Source of the DNA: Mycobacterium avium subsp. avium
GTDB lineage: Bacteria > Actinomycetota > Actinomycetes > Mycobacteriales > Mycobacteriaceae
Length of the DNA stretch: 64,000 nucleotides
Direction of reading: 5' to 3'
Assembly: GCF_009741445.1 (NCBI RefSeq)
Contig: NZ_CP046507.1
Location: forward strand, 1,922,001-1,986,000
The notes beneath the pieces are model-generated. The model was not told the origin of the DNA, did no database searches, and was given only the letters and a program-made list of their open reading frames with translations. A program made the position numbers and the translations under genes. Shown piece by piece: positions 30,758 to 39,911 of this stretch (position 1 is the first letter of the stretch; each line of letters opens with the position of its first letter).

Positions 30758-31803
30758 GCCGACACTCCCCCGCGGCCGCCGGGCCGGCCGGCGCCGACGG
30801 CATCGGCACCGGCATGCGCGCGTAGCCGGGCCAGCACATCGTCGCGCAGCGACTGCGGCTCGAACACCACCGCGTCGGCGCCGTACCCGGCGATGTCGCG
30901 GGCGAGCTGGTCGGTGCCGCGGATGTCCAGCTCGATCACCTCGCCGTCGCGGCCGCCCAGTTGCCGGGTGCCGACGGGCCGCCCGGCCCGGCGCAGCGCG
31001 GTCGCCCGCCCGTCTGCCACCCACACCCGGGCCTGCCCGCCGGCCGGCGTCGCGGACACGTCGGTGACGGTCTGGGCGACGATCCTGCGCAGGTCGACGC
31101 CGTCCGGCACGGTGACCGCGCCGGGCGGGCCGATCGGGGTGACGCCCGGTCCGATCCGGGACAGCCGGAAGGTGCGGGTGGCGTCGCGGTCGCGGTCGTG
31201 GCCCACCAAATACCAGCGGCCCTTCTGGGTGACCACGCCCCAGGGCTCGACGGTGCGGATGGCGTACGGCTCGGCCCGCGACGGCCGGTGCGGAAACTGC
31301 ACGGCCTGACGGGAGTCGATGGCGGACAACAGGATTCCGAGCACTTCTTCCGAGCCGCGCAGTCCGGGCACTCCGGCCGGGGAGGCGATGGCGACCGGTG
31401 CCCCGTCATCCAGGGGGTCGACGTCAACGCCGGCCGCGCGCAGCTTGAGCAGCGCGCCCTGGGTCGCGGTGATCAGTTCGGGCGACTCCCACAGCTGGGT
31501 GGCCACCGCCACCGCCGCCGCCTCGTCCGGGGTCAGGTCGACCGGCGCGAGCGCATAGGCGTCGCGGTTGATGCGGTAGCCCTCGGTGGGGTCCATCGGC
31601 GAAACCCGCCCCACCTCCAGCGGGATGCCCAGGTCGCGCAGCTCGTTCTTGTCCCGCTCGAACATGCGGGAGAACGCCTCGGCGCTGGCGCTCTCCGAGT
31701 AACCCGCCACGCTCGACCTGATCTTTTCTGCCGTGATGTAGCCGCGGGTGGACAGCAGGGCAATGACCAGATTCACCAGCCGTTCGACTTTTGACGTCGC
31801 CAT
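30754..31803 (-). CDS. pafB: WYL-domain transcriptional regulator PafB
   Basis: Partner of PafC, 349 residues, with the same architecture: helix-turn-helix MATSKVERLVNLVIALLSTR and TAEKIRSSVAGYSES, the ERDKNELRDLGIPLEV linker, and a WYL domain with EPYAIRTVEPWGVVTQKGRW then YLVGHDRDRDATRTFRLSRI. Start is ATG 31803, supported by a TAACCT -10 box 7 nt upstream; a GTG two codons earlier (31809) would lie directly on that box. The gene is 55 nt downstream of pafA on the same strand. Confidence 0.93.
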   Translation of the reverse strand: MATSKVERLVNLVIALLSTRGYITAEKIRSSVAGYSESASAEAFSRMFERDKNELRDLGIPLEVGRVSPMDPTEGYRINRDAYALAPVDLTPDEAAAVAVATQLWESPELITATQGALLKLRAAGVDVDPLDDGAPVAIASPAGVPGLRGSEEVLGILLSAIDSRQAVQFPHRPSRAEPYAIRTVEPWGVVTQKGRWYLVGHDRDRDATRTFRLSRIGPGVTPIGPPGAVTVPDGVDLRRIVAQTVTDVSATPAGGQARVWVADGRATALRRAGRPVGTRQLGGRDGEVIELDIRGTDQLARDIAGYGADAVVFEPQSLRDDVLARLRAHAGADAVGAGRPGGRGGVSA

Positions 31804-31810
31804 CGGCACC

Positions 31811-31816
31811 AGGTTA
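31811..31816 (-). promoter_or_regulatory. -10 box of a probable leaderless pafB transcript
   Basis: Reading leftward, TAACCT is followed by seven bases and the ATG of pafB at 31803. No ribosome site is present. It suggests that pafBC can be transcribed separately from pafA, fitting its regulatory role in DNA damage rather than proteolysis. Confidence 0.5.
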
Positions 31817-31858
31817 TTCGATGGTCAGCACCCGGCGCTTGCACCGACGCACGCGTCG

Positions 31859-33217
31859 CTACATGCTCGCGATCAGCCGCTTGACCCGCTCGTCGACGGC
31901 CCGGAACGGGTCCTTGCACAGCACGGTCCGCTGCGCCTGGTCGTTGAGCTTGAGGTGCACCCAGTCGACGGTGAAGTCGCGGCCGGCGGCCTGGGCGGCG
32001 CTGATGAACTCGCCGCGCAGCCGCGCCCGGGTGGTCTGCGGCGGCGTGTCGACCGCCTCGGCGATGTCCTCGTCGGTGGTGACCCGGGCGGCGAGCCCCT
32101 TGCGCTGCAGCAGATCGAAGACGCCGCGGCCGCGCTTGATGTCGTGGTAGGCCAGGTCCAGCTGGGCGATCTTCGGGTCGGACAGCTCCATGTTGTAGCG
32201 GTCCTGGTAGCGCTGGAACAGCTTGCGCTTGATCACCCAGTCGATCTCGGTGTCCACCTTGGCGAAGTCCTGGCTTTCGACCGCGTCGAGTTGGCGGCCC
32301 CACAGGTCGACGATCTGTTCGATCTGGGCGTTGGGCTCCCGGGTCTGCAGGTGTTCGACGGCGCGGCTGTAGTACTCGCGCTGGATGTCCAGCGCGCTGG
32401 CCTGACGCCCCCCGGCCAGCCGGACCGGCCGCCGGCCGGTGATGTCGTGGCTGACCTCGCGGATCGCACGGATCGGGTTGTCCAGCGAGAAGTCCCGGAA
32501 CGGAACGCCGGCCTCGATCATCTCCAGCACCAGCGCGGCGGTGCCCACCTTGAGCATGGTGGTGGTTTCGCACATGTTGGAGTCGCCGACGATGACGTGC
32601 AGCCGCCGGTATTTCTCGGCGTCGGCGTGCGGCTCGTCGCGGGTGTTGATGATCGGGCGGCTGCGGGTGGTGGCGCTGGAGACGCCCTCCCAAATGTGCT
32701 CGGCGCGTTGGGAAAGGCAGAACGTCGCGGCCTTCGGCGTCTGCAGCACCTTGCCGGCCCCGCAGATCAGCTGGCGGGTGACCAGGAACGGCAGCAGTAC
32801 ATCGGAGATCCGGGAGAACTCGCCGGCCCGCACGATCAGGTAGTTCTCGTGGCAGCCGTAGGAGTTGCCCGCCGAGTCGGTGTTGTTCTTGAACAGGTAG
32901 ATGTCGCCGCCGATGCCCTCGTCGGCCAGCCGCTGCTCGGCATCGACGAGCAGGTCCTCGAGCACCCATTCTCCGGCGCGGTCGTGGGTGACCAGCTGCA
33001 CCAGGTTGTCGCATTCGGCGGTGGCGTACTCGGGGTGGCTGCCCACGTCGAGGTAGAGCCGGGCGCCGTTCCGCAGGAAGACGTTGGAACTGCGGCCCCA
33101 GGACACGACGCGGCGGAACAGGTAGCGGGCCACCTCGTCCGGGCTGAGCCGGCGATGCCCATGGAATGTGCACGTGACCCCGAACTCGGTCTCGATGCCC
33201 ATGATTCGCCGCTGCAC
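31859..33217 (-). CDS. pafA: Pup-protein ligase PafA
   Basis: ATP-dependent ligase that joins the C-terminal Glu of Pup to substrate lysines. 452 residues, exactly the length recalled for M. tuberculosis PafA. Glutamine-synthetase-like nucleotide fold: [20 protein letters not shown] at the N-terminus, [18 protein letters not shown] with the catalytic Asp, [20 protein letters not shown], and [23 protein letters not shown] 33217 start, leaderless by its promoter. Paralogue of Dop in this window, without the Dop loop. Positioned 127 nt downstream of prcA. Confidence 0.97.
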   Translation of the reverse strand: MQRRIMGIETEFGVTCTFHGHRRLSPDEVARYLFRRVVSWGRSSNVFLRNGARLYLDVGSHPEYATAECDNLVQLVTHDRAGEWVLEDLLVDAEQRLADEGIGGDIYLFKNNTDSAGNSYGCHENYLIVRAGEFSRISDVLLPFLVTRQLICGAGKVLQTPKAATFCLSQRAEHIWEGVSSATTRSRPIINTRDEPHADAEKYRRLHVIVGDSNMCETTTMLKVGTAALVLEMIEAGVPFRDFSLDNPIRAIREVSHDITGRRPVRLAGGRQASALDIQREYYSRAVEHLQTREPNAQIEQIVDLWGRQLDAVESQDFAKVDTEIDWVIKRKLFQRYQDRYNMELSDPKIAQLDLAYHDIKRGRGVFDLLQRKGLAARVTTDEDIAEAVDTPPQTTRARLRGEFISAAQAAGRDFTVDWVHLKLNDQAQRTVLCKDPFRAVDERVKRLIASM

Positions 33218-33224
33218 GTAATCG

Positions 33225-33230
33225 AGCGTA
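33225..33230 (-). promoter_or_regulatory. -10 box of a probable leaderless pafA transcript
   Basis: Reading leftward, TACGCT is followed by seven bases and GTG 33217. It would give pafA its own promoter within the 127-nt gap after prcA, separate from the pup-prcBA transcript. Confidence 0.5.
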
Positions 33231-33344
33231 CTGGTTGTCCGACCGCGGCGGTGGGCAAGCCGCGCCTATCGGTGTGACGAAGTTTCCGGGCGCGGTTTCC
33301 GGCGGCGGTGTCGGGCGGCGTTTTCGGGTGCGGGCGAAGGGGCG

Positions 33345-34115
33345 CTAGTCGGAGGAGCCGCCGTTGAGCTCCGGCGCGTCGCCGTTGCCGTCCGAACCGT
33401 TCGAGTCGAGTTCGCGCAGCAAATTCTCCAGCGTGGGCCGGTTGATCCGGCGGAACGCCCGGCGGGGCCGGTTGACATCCAGGATCGCGACTTCCAGGCT
33501 GCCGACGTCCAGGGCGGACTGGTCGCCGTTGGAGGATTCGCTGCCGGCCCGCAACGCCCGCACCGCGATGCGGGTCGCCTCGCGCAGGTTGGCGTTCTCG
33601 GCGTAGGAGTCCTTGAGCGCGGTGGTGATCGGCTCGGTGGTGCCGCCCATGACCACGAAATGCGGCTCGTCGGCGATCGACCCGTCATAGGTGATCCGGT
33701 ACAGCTCAGGCGGTTTCGTCTCGCCGTAGTGCGCGACCTCGGCGACGCACAGTTCCACCTCGTAAGGCTTGGCCTGCTCGGTGAAGATGGTGCCCAGCGT
33801 CTGCGCGTACACGTTGGCCAGTTGCCGCCCGGTCACGTCGCGGCGGTCGTAGGCGTAACCGCGGGTGTCGGCGAATTGGATGCCGCCGCGGCGCAGATTG
33901 TCGAATTCGTTGAACTTGCCCGCCGCGGCGAAGCCCACCCGGTCGTAGAGTTCGCTGATCTTCTGCAACGACCGCGACGGGTTCTCGGCGACGAAGAGCA
34001 CACCCCCGGCGTAGACCAGCGCGACCACGCTCTTACCCCGGGCGATGCCCTTGCGCGCAAGCTCGCTGCGCTCGCGCATCGCCTGCTCGGGCGAGATGAA
34101 ATACGGGAAGCTCAC
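33345..34115 (-). CDS. prcA: 20S proteasome alpha subunit PrcA
   Basis: Outer-ring, non-catalytic subunit of the bacterial 20S proteasome; its N-termini gate the pore. 256 residues, beginning [20 protein letters not shown], the gating peptide and H0 helix, followed by [20 protein letters not shown] and the typical fold, with a Ser/Asn/Gly-rich C-terminal tail. GTG 34115 overlaps the stop of prcB by 4 nt. Last gene of the pup-prcB-prcA operon. Confidence 0.96.
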   Translation of the reverse strand: MSFPYFISPEQAMRERSELARKGIARGKSVVALVYAGGVLFVAENPSRSLQKISELYDRVGFAAAGKFNEFDNLRRGGIQFADTRGYAYDRRDVTGRQLANVYAQTLGTIFTEQAKPYEVELCVAEVAHYGETKPPELYRITYDGSIADEPHFVVMGGTTEPITTALKDSYAENANLREATRIAVRALRAGSESSNGDQSALDVGSLEVAILDVNRPRRAFRRINRPTLENLLRELDSNGSDGNGDAPELNGGSSD

Positions 34116-35023
34116 TTGTCACCACCCGCGGCGTCGGGGCCGAAAGTGTCTGCGCGCGAACGGCTTTGGATCACCTCGCGGGCCAGCTCGGCGATGCGGC
34201 TCTCCGGCACCTCGAGCGCACCCTCCGCGCCGATGGTGACCGCGGTGGGATAGATGCCGCGGACCAGATCCGGTCCGCCGGTCGCGGAGTCGTCGTCGGC
34301 GGCGTCGTAGAGCGCCTCGATCGCGACGCGCACCGCGGAGTCGGCGTCGACGACCTGTGAGTACAACTTCTTCATCGACGACTTGGCGAAGATCGAGCCC
34401 GACCCCACCGACTGGTAGCCCTCCTCTTCCAGGTTCCAGCCGCCGGCGGCGTCGAACGACACGATGCGGCCGGCGCCTTCCGGGTCGGGCGCGTCGATGT
34501 CGTAGCCGGCCAGCAGCGGCAACGCCACCAGTCCCTGCATCGCGGCGGCGAGGTTTCCGCGCACCATGATGGCCAGCCGGTTGACCTTGCCGGCAAACGT
34601 GAGCGGCACGCCTTCGAGCTTCTCGTAGTGCTCGAGTTCCACGGCATACAGCCGGGCGAACTCCACGGCGATGGCGGCGGTGCCGGCGATGCCGGTGGCG
34701 GTGTAGTCATCGGTGATGTACACCTTCTTGACGTCGCGCCCGGCGATCATGTTTCCCTGCGTCGAACGCCGGTCGCCCGCGAGCACCACGCCGCCGGGGT
34801 ATTTCAGCGCGACGATGGTGGTCCCGTGCGGCAGCTGACCCGTGCCGCCGCTCGACGAAGCCGGGCCGGACTGCGCCCCGCCGAGGGCCGCCGGCAGCAA
34901 CTCCGGCGCCTGGCGGCGCAGGAAGTCGGCGAATGACGACAGATCTACGGCGGGTTGTCCGGAGAATGCGGGGCCCGGAAGTGCGGAATTGGTGGACAGG
35001 CGATCAGGGAACTGCCAGGTCAC
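34112..35023 (-). CDS. prcB: 20S proteasome beta subunit PrcB
   Basis: Catalytic subunit, 303 residues. A propeptide of 67 residues (including [16 protein letters not shown]) precedes the cleavage site H-G/T-T-I-V, exposing the nucleophile Thr68. Asp, Lys and Ser of the catalytic group lie in [20 protein letters not shown]-type context and [17 protein letters not shown]. Propeptide slightly longer and Ser/Gly-richer than in M. tuberculosis (291 residues total). GTG 35023 overlaps the pup stop by 4 nt (GTGA). Confidence 0.96.
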   Translation of the reverse strand: MTWQFPDRLSTNSALPGPAFSGQPAVDLSSFADFLRRQAPELLPAALGGAQSGPASSSGGTGQLPHGTTIVALKYPGGVVLAGDRRSTQGNMIAGRDVKKVYITDDYTATGIAGTAAIAVEFARLYAVELEHYEKLEGVPLTFAGKVNRLAIMVRGNLAAAMQGLVALPLLAGYDIDAPDPEGAGRIVSFDAAGGWNLEEEGYQSVGSGSIFAKSSMKKLYSQVVDADSAVRVAIEALYDAADDDSATGGPDLVRGIYPTAVTIGAEGALEVPESRIAELAREVIQSRSRADTFGPDAAGGDK

Positions 35024-35214
35024 TGGCCGCCCTTTTGGACGTATGCCCGGACGAAGTCCTCGGCGTTCTCCTCGAGAACGTCGTCGATTTCGTCCAGCAG
35101 ATCGTCGGTGTCCTCGGCCAGCTTCTCCCGGCGCTCTTGGCCCGCGGCCGTGCTGCTGGCGAAGTCGTCCTCGTCGTCGCCGCCACCGCCACGCTTGGTC
35201 TGCTCCTGAGCCAT
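35020..35214 (-). CDS. pup: Prokaryotic ubiquitin-like protein Pup
   Basis: 64-residue disordered tag: [20 protein letters not shown], then a helix-prone acidic region ([20 protein letters not shown]) that folds as a coiled coil with Mpa, and the C-terminus AYVQKGGQ. The terminal Gln means Dop must deamidate it to Glu before ligation by PafA. ATG 35214 has AGGAGG a suitable distance upstream, while a longer reading would add unrelated Gln-rich residues. First gene of pup-prcB-prcA; the 132 nt up to dop probably contain its promoter. Confidence 0.97.
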   Translation of the reverse strand: MAQEQTKRGGGGDDEDDFASSTAAGQERREKLAEDTDDLLDEIDDVLEENAEDFVRAYVQKGGQ

Positions 35215-35346
35215 CGCCGCCTCCTGCTTCGTCTGGGCCTGTTGAGTGGCTTGTCCCAATTATCGAGTTCGATTGCCAAGCCACGCTGCCCGTTGGTCTT
35301 CTCTACCCTACCGGTCAACTCCGACGTTGCCCGCCTGAACCGGCGT

Positions 35347-36855
35347 CTAGCTGGTGAGTTGTTCGACCAGCTCGGCGGCGCTATCCACCGAGTCCAATAA
35401 CGCTCCGACATACGCCTTGCTGCCGCGCAGCGGCTCCAGCGTCGGAATGCGGACCAGCGAATCGCCGCCCAGGTCGAAAATCACCGAATCCCAGCTGGCC
35501 GCGGCGATGTCGGCGCCGAACCGGCGCAGGCATTCGCCCCGGAAGTAGGCGCGGGTGTCGGTGGGCGGATTGTCCACCGCTTCGAGCACCTGGTGTTCGG
35601 ACACCAGCCGCTTCATCGAGCCGCGCGCCACCAGCCGGTTGTAGAGGCCCTTGTCCAGTCGGACGTCGGAGTACTGCAGGTCGACCAGGTGCAGCCGCGG
35701 CGCCGACCAGCTCAGGTTCTCCCGCTGGCGGAATCCTTCGAGCAGGCGCAGCTTGGCGGGCCAGTCCAGCAGCTCGGCGCATTCCATCGGGTCGCGCTCC
35801 AGCTGGTCGAGCACGTGCGCCCAGGTCTGCACGATGTCGGCCGCCCGCGGATCCGGGTCGCGGCTGTCGACCAGCTTGGCCACCCGGTCGAGGTAAACCC
35901 GTTGCAGCGCAAGCCCGGTCATCTCGCGGCCGTCGGCCAGCGCCACGGCGGTGCGCAATGACGGGTCGCGGCTGATCGCGTGGACCGCGTGCACCGGCCG
36001 CGCCAGGGCCAGGTCGCTGAGGTCGATGCCGTGCGCCGGGCCTTCCTCGATCAGGTCGAGCACCAGGGCCGTGGTGCCCAGCTTCAGATAGGTCGACGTC
36101 TCGGCCAGGTTGGCGTCGCCGATGATGACGTGCAGCCGCCGGTACCGGTCGGCGTCGGCGTGCGGCTCGTCGCGGGTGTTGATGATGCCGCGTTTGAGCG
36201 TGGTCTCCAGGCCGACTTCGACCTCGATGTAGTCCGAGCGCTGGGACAGCTGGAAGCCGGGCTCGTCACCGGAGGGCCCGATGCCGACCCGCCCGGAGCC
36301 GGTGACCACCTGACGGGACACGAGGAACGGGGTGAGCCCTGCGATGATCGCGGAAAATGGCGTCTGCCGCGACATCAGATAGTTTTCGTGCGCGCCGTAG
36401 GAGGCGCCCTTGCCGTCGACGTTGTTCTTGTAGAGCTGAAGTTTCGCGGCGCCGGGCACGCTGGCGACGTGCCGGGCGGCGGCCTCCATCACCCGCTCGC
36501 CGGCCTTGTCCCAGATCACCGCGTCGAGCGGGTCGGTGCATTCGGGCGCGGAGTATTCCGGGTGGGCGTGGTCGACGTAGAGCCGTGCCCCGTTGGTGAG
36601 GATCATGTTGGCGGCGCCGACCTCGTCGGCGTCCACCACCGGCGGCGGGCCGGCCGAGCGGCTCAGGTCGAAACCGCGGGCGTCGCGCAGCGGCGACTCC
36701 ACCTCGTAGTCCCAGCGGGTGCGCTTGGCGCGCTGGATGCCCGCTGCGGCCGCGTACGCCAACACCGCCTGCGTCGACGTGAGGATCGGGTTGGCAGTCG
36801 GGTCCGATGGCGATGAAATGCCGTATTCGACCTCCGTCCCGATAATCCGTTGCAT
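35347..36855 (-). CDS. dop: Pup deamidase/depupylase Dop
   Basis: PafA paralogue, 502 residues. Converts the C-terminal Gln of Pup to Glu and also removes Pup from substrates. Seen: [20 protein letters not shown] at the N-terminus, the Dop-specific loop between [15 protein letters not shown] and [11 protein letters not shown] ([12 protein letters not shown]), the catalytic [17 protein letters not shown] and [22 protein letters not shown] 36855 is 6 nt downstream of a TACGCT -10 box, implying a leaderless mRNA. A pair of hairpin repeats begins directly upstream of that box. Confidence 0.97.
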   Translation of the reverse strand: MQRIIGTEVEYGISSPSDPTANPILTSTQAVLAYAAAAGIQRAKRTRWDYEVESPLRDARGFDLSRSAGPPPVVDADEVGAANMILTNGARLYVDHAHPEYSAPECTDPLDAVIWDKAGERVMEAAARHVASVPGAAKLQLYKNNVDGKGASYGAHENYLMSRQTPFSAIIAGLTPFLVSRQVVTGSGRVGIGPSGDEPGFQLSQRSDYIEVEVGLETTLKRGIINTRDEPHADADRYRRLHVIIGDANLAETSTYLKLGTTALVLDLIEEGPAHGIDLSDLALARPVHAVHAISRDPSLRTAVALADGREMTGLALQRVYLDRVAKLVDSRDPDPRAADIVQTWAHVLDQLERDPMECAELLDWPAKLRLLEGFRQRENLSWSAPRLHLVDLQYSDVRLDKGLYNRLVARGSMKRLVSEHQVLEAVDNPPTDTRAYFRGECLRRFGADIAAASWDSVIFDLGGDSLVRIPTLEPLRGSKAYVGALLDSVDSAAELVEQLTS

Positions 36856-36861
36856 GACCTA

Positions 36862-36867
36862 AGCGTA
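36862..36867 (-). promoter_or_regulatory. -10 box of a probable leaderless dop transcript
   Basis: Reading leftward, TACGCT, six bases, then ATG 36855. The region where a -35 would fall is occupied by the first hairpin repeat, so no -35 consensus is present. Confidence 0.55.
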
Positions 36868-36868
36868 G

Positions 36869-36961
36869 GCCGGACGACGATGCGCCCCGCGCAGCGGGGC
36901 GGGAGGAGCCGGCCCATCAAACCCCGCCGGACGACGATGCGCCCCGCGCAGCGGGGCGGGA
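36869..36961. repeat. Two 36-bp direct repeats with 8-bp GC hairpins, 57-bp period
   Basis: 36869-36904 and 36926-36961 are identical 36-bp segments, separated by 21 bp (period 57). Each contains a perfect inverted repeat CGCCCCGC-GCA-GCGGGGCG (36883-36901 and 36940-36958). They fill the space between the dop -10 box and the -35 of the divergent gene at 37006. They resemble a mycobacterial interspersed or VNTR-type element of about 1.6 copies; the element family was not identified. Confidence 0.85.
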
Positions 36962-36970
36962 CGCTGCTTG

Positions 36971-36999
36971 TTGACGGCACCGACACCAGTGATTAATTT
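36971..36999 (+). promoter_or_regulatory. Promoter of the gene at 37006
   Basis: TTGACG (36971-36976), a 17-bp spacer, then TAATTT (36994-36999): close to a housekeeping consensus. The -10 is six nt from the GTG start, so transcription should start on that codon. Confidence 0.65.
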
Positions 37000-37005
37000 C
37001 ACCCT

Positions 37006-37650
37006 GTGTCCGCACCCGGATCCGATGGCGCCGTCGGGAAACATGCCCTGGACCTGGCGGGGAAACGTTACGGCGAAGTCCTGCTCGTCACTCCGGGTGA
37101 GGCGGGCCCGCAGGCAACGGTTTACAACAGCTTTCCGCTCAACGACTGTCCGGCCGAGCTGTGGTCGGCGCTCGACCCGCACGCGATCGCCAAGGAGCAC
37201 GGGGCGGCCATGGCGTTGCTCAACGGTCCGCGCTACTGGCTGATGAACGGCATCGAGAAGCAGCCGCAAGGCCCCCGGATCACCAAAACCTTCGGCGGCA
37301 TCGAGATGATCCAGCAGGCCACTGTGCTGTTGTCGTCGATGAATCCCGCGCCCTACATCCCCAACACGGTCAATCGCCACACCGTCTTCGTCTTCGACGC
37401 GGGCCAGGAGATTTACGAGCTGATCGACCCCGAGAACCAGCACTGGGTGATGCAGACCTGGAGCCAGGTGTCCGACCCGACGTTGTCGCGAGCGGATCTA
37501 CCCGGCCTCGCCGGCCGCCTCGACCTGCCCGCCGGGTGGAGTTACCAACCTCGGGTGCTCACCAGCGAGCTGCGGGTGGACACCACCAGCCGGCCCGCGC
37601 GGGTGCTGCAGGACGACCTGACCAACAGCTATTCGCTGGTGACGGCCTGA
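37006..37650 (+). CDS. Conserved hypothetical protein between dop and mpa
   Basis: 214 residues, no signal peptide or membrane helix. The sequence is evenly globular: GKRYGEVLLVTPGEAGPQAT, VYNSFPLNDCPAELWSALD, PRYWLMNGIEKQPQGPRI, HTVFVFDAGQEIYELIDPEN and HWVMQTWSQVSDPTLSRADL. No catalytic motif is recognised. GTG 37006 is supported by a strong promoter. By strand, length and position it corresponds to Rv2114 of M. tuberculosis (recalled, also uncharacterised). Being set between dop and mpa suggests, but does not show, a link to pupylation. Confidence 0.82.
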   Translation: MSAPGSDGAVGKHALDLAGKRYGEVLLVTPGEAGPQATVYNSFPLNDCPAELWSALDPHAIAKEHGAAMALLNGPRYWLMNGIEKQPQGPRITKTFGGIEMIQQATVLLSSMNPAPYIPNTVNRHTVFVFDAGQEIYELIDPENQHWVMQTWSQVSDPTLSRADLPGLAGRLDLPAGWSYQPRVLTSELRVDTTSRPARVLQDDLTNSYSLVTA

Positions 37651-37681
37651 CGGCGGGCAGGGGCCACGAGCACGAGACTGA

Positions 37682-37720
37682 AACTACGCACATCCGCCGC
37701 GGCGTGTCGTGTGCGTAGTT
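37682..37720. terminator. Bidirectional hairpin between convergent genes
   Basis: AACTACGCACA (37682-37692) and its exact complement TGTGCGTAGTT (37710-37720) form an 11-bp stem around a 17-nt GC-rich loop, lying between the stop of the gene ending at 37650 and the stop of mpa at 37764. There is no U-tract, as usual for mycobacterial intrinsic terminators. Confidence 0.55.
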
Positions 37721-37763
37721 GCAGTGTCGCGGAAGCGGAGCCGGCAGCCGGCACCCGCGACCG

Positions 37764-39593
37764 CTACAGGTACTGGCCCAGGTTGGACTCGGTGTCGATG
37801 GCCCGCGACGCGCTCGAGCTCTTGCCGGTGACCAGGGTGCGGATGTAGACGATCCGCTCGCCCTTCTTGCCCGAAATCCGCGCCCAGTCATCGGGGTTGG
37901 TGGTGTTGGGCAGGTCCTCGTTCTCGGCGAACTCGTCGACGATCGAGTCGAGCAGGTGCTGGATGCGCAGACCCGGCTGGCCGGTCTCCAGCACCGACTT
38001 GATCGCGTTCTTCTTCGCGCGGTCGACGACGTTCTGGATCATCGCCCCGGAGTTGAAGTCCTTGAAGTACATGACTTCCTTGTCGCCGTTGGCGTAGGTG
38101 ACCTCCAGGAACCGGTTGTCGTCGATCTCGGCGTACATCCGCTCGACGACCTTCTCGATCATCGCCTTGATGCAGGCGGTGCGGTCGCCGCCGAACTCGG
38201 CCAGGTCGTCGGCGTGCAGCGGCAGCTCCTCGGTCAGGTACTTCGAGAAGATGTCTTGCGCCGCTTCGGCATCCGGGCGCTCGATCTTGATCTTCACGTC
38301 GAGGCGGCCGGGCCGCAGGATGGCCGGGTCGATCATGTCCTCGCGGTTGGAGGCGCCGATCACGATGACGTTCTCGAGCCCCTCCACGCCGTCGATCTCG
38401 GACAGCAGCTGCGGGACCACCGTCGTCTCGACGTCCGAGCTGACCCCGGTGCCGCGGGTGCGGAAGATGGAGTCCATCTCGTCGAAGAACACGATCACCG
38501 GCGTGCCCTCGGAGGCCTTCTCGCGGGCGCGCTGGAAGATCAGCCGGATGTGCCGCTCGGTCTCGCCGACGAACTTGTTGAGCAGCTCGGGGCCCTTGAT
38601 GTTGAGGAAGTACGACTTGGCTTCGCGGGCGTCGTCGCCGCGCACCTCGGCCATCTTCTTGGCCAGCGAGTTCGCCACCGCCTTGGCGATCAACGTCTTA
38701 CCGCAACCGGGCGGGCCGTAGAGCAGCACGCCTTTGGGTGGCCGCAGCGCGTACTCGCGGTAGAGCTCCTTGTGCAGGAACGGCAGCTCGACGGCGTCAC
38801 GGATCTGCTCGATCTGGCGGGTCAGGCCACCGATGTCCTCGTAGCTGACGTCGGGGACCTCCTCGAGCACCAGGTCCTCGACCTCCGCCTTGGGGATGCG
38901 CTCGAAGGCATAGCCGGCCTTGGTGTCCACCAGCAGCGAGTCGCCGGGCCGCAGCTTGCGCGGCCGGGTGTCGTCGTTGAGGGCGTCCGGGTGACCGTCG
39001 GGCAGGTTGTCGGCGACCAGCGGCTCGGCCAGCCACACGATGCGCTCCTCGTCGGCATGGCCGACCACCAGGGCCCGGTGCCCGTCGGCCAACAGCTCGC
39101 GCAGGGTGGAGATCTCGCCGACCGATTCGAAGGTGCCGGCTTCCACCACCGTCAGCGCCTCGTTGAGACGAACCGTTTGACCCTTGCGCAGCAACGAAAC
39201 ATCGATGTTCGGCGAGCAGGTCAGCCGCATCTTGCGGCCCGAGGTGAACACGTCGACGGTGTCGTCCTCGTGCGTGGCGAGCAGGACGCCGTAGCCGCTG
39301 GGCGGCTGCCCGAGCCGGTCGACTTCCTCGCGCAGGGCCAGCAGCTGTTGACGGGCCTCTTTGAGGGTCTCCATCAGCTTCGAGTTCCGGGCCGCAAGGG
39401 AGTCGATGCGGGCCTCCAGCTGATGCACGTCACGCGCGGAGCGGGCGCCGCCGTGCGAGCCGACGGCGTGCTCGAGTTGCTCGCGCAGCATCGCCGCCTC
39501 GCGACGCAGTTCCTCCAGCTCGGCCTCGTCGCCGCTGGACATGTCTGATTCGCGGGGGGTCCCGAAAGCTTCAGAACGCTCTGAGCTACCCAT
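37764..39593 (-). CDS. mpa: Mycobacterial proteasome ATPase Mpa (ARC)
   Basis: AAA+ hexamer that captures Pup, unfolds pupylated substrates and threads them into PrcAB. 609 residues, the length recalled for M. tuberculosis Mpa. N-terminal coiled coil (~20-95; [20 protein letters not shown]), two OB subdomains (~100-245), AAA module with Walker A GPPGCGKT, Walker [11 protein letters not shown], and arginine-bearing [10 protein letters not shown]. The C-terminus NLGQYL provides the Gln-Tyr-Leu tail that opens the proteasome gate. ATG 39593 has AAAGGAG six nt upstream. Confidence 0.97.
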   Translation of the reverse strand: MGSSERSEAFGTPRESDMSSGDEAELEELRREAAMLREQLEHAVGSHGGARSARDVHQLEARIDSLAARNSKLMETLKEARQQLLALREEVDRLGQPPSGYGVLLATHEDDTVDVFTSGRKMRLTCSPNIDVSLLRKGQTVRLNEALTVVEAGTFESVGEISTLRELLADGHRALVVGHADEERIVWLAEPLVADNLPDGHPDALNDDTRPRKLRPGDSLLVDTKAGYAFERIPKAEVEDLVLEEVPDVSYEDIGGLTRQIEQIRDAVELPFLHKELYREYALRPPKGVLLYGPPGCGKTLIAKAVANSLAKKMAEVRGDDAREAKSYFLNIKGPELLNKFVGETERHIRLIFQRAREKASEGTPVIVFFDEMDSIFRTRGTGVSSDVETTVVPQLLSEIDGVEGLENVIVIGASNREDMIDPAILRPGRLDVKIKIERPDAEAAQDIFSKYLTEELPLHADDLAEFGGDRTACIKAMIEKVVERMYAEIDDNRFLEVTYANGDKEVMYFKDFNSGAMIQNVVDRAKKNAIKSVLETGQPGLRIQHLLDSIVDEFAENEDLPNTTNPDDWARISGKKGERIVYIRTLVTGKSSSASRAIDTESNLGQYL

Positions 39594-39911
39594 CTTGCGC
39601 TCCTTTCCCACACCGAATTGGCGCGGCGGATACTTCAAAGCTACCGGCGATTGCCGATTGATGTGGGTAGTCAAATACCCACGAAAAGTTAAGATTTTCG
39701 TCACGCTGGTAATCTCGGCCACTAATCCTGATGATCGAAAGGGCCCGGAGGAACGCCGTGACCGCAAAAAGCCTCGCCACGGGCTCGGCTCCGGTCGCAG
39801 CCGTCGGCGCCGGCGCCGCAGGTGTGACTTCGGTTGCACCCATCGGCCCGACCTTAGCGAGTTCCCCGATCCGCGCAGCGGCCAGAGCCGCCTAGCCGGC
39901 CGACCGACTGG
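39594..39911. promoter_or_regulatory. Divergent mpa/lppK promoter region with two palindromes
   Basis: 318 nt without a supported gene. Two adjacent inverted repeats stand out: GTGGGTA (39663-39669) with TACCCAC (39676-39682), and CGAAAA (39682-39687) with TTTTCG (39695-39700). The stretch is AT-rich for this genome. On the mpa strand TTGACT, overlapping the first palindrome, could be a -35. The mpa ribosome site is at 39600-39606. Nothing else recognised. Confidence 0.45.

Noticed and set aside
36869-36961. Intrinsic terminator for dop or the gene at 37006
   Set aside because: The hairpins lie upstream of both divergent genes rather than after a stop codon, so a repeat or regulatory element fits better.
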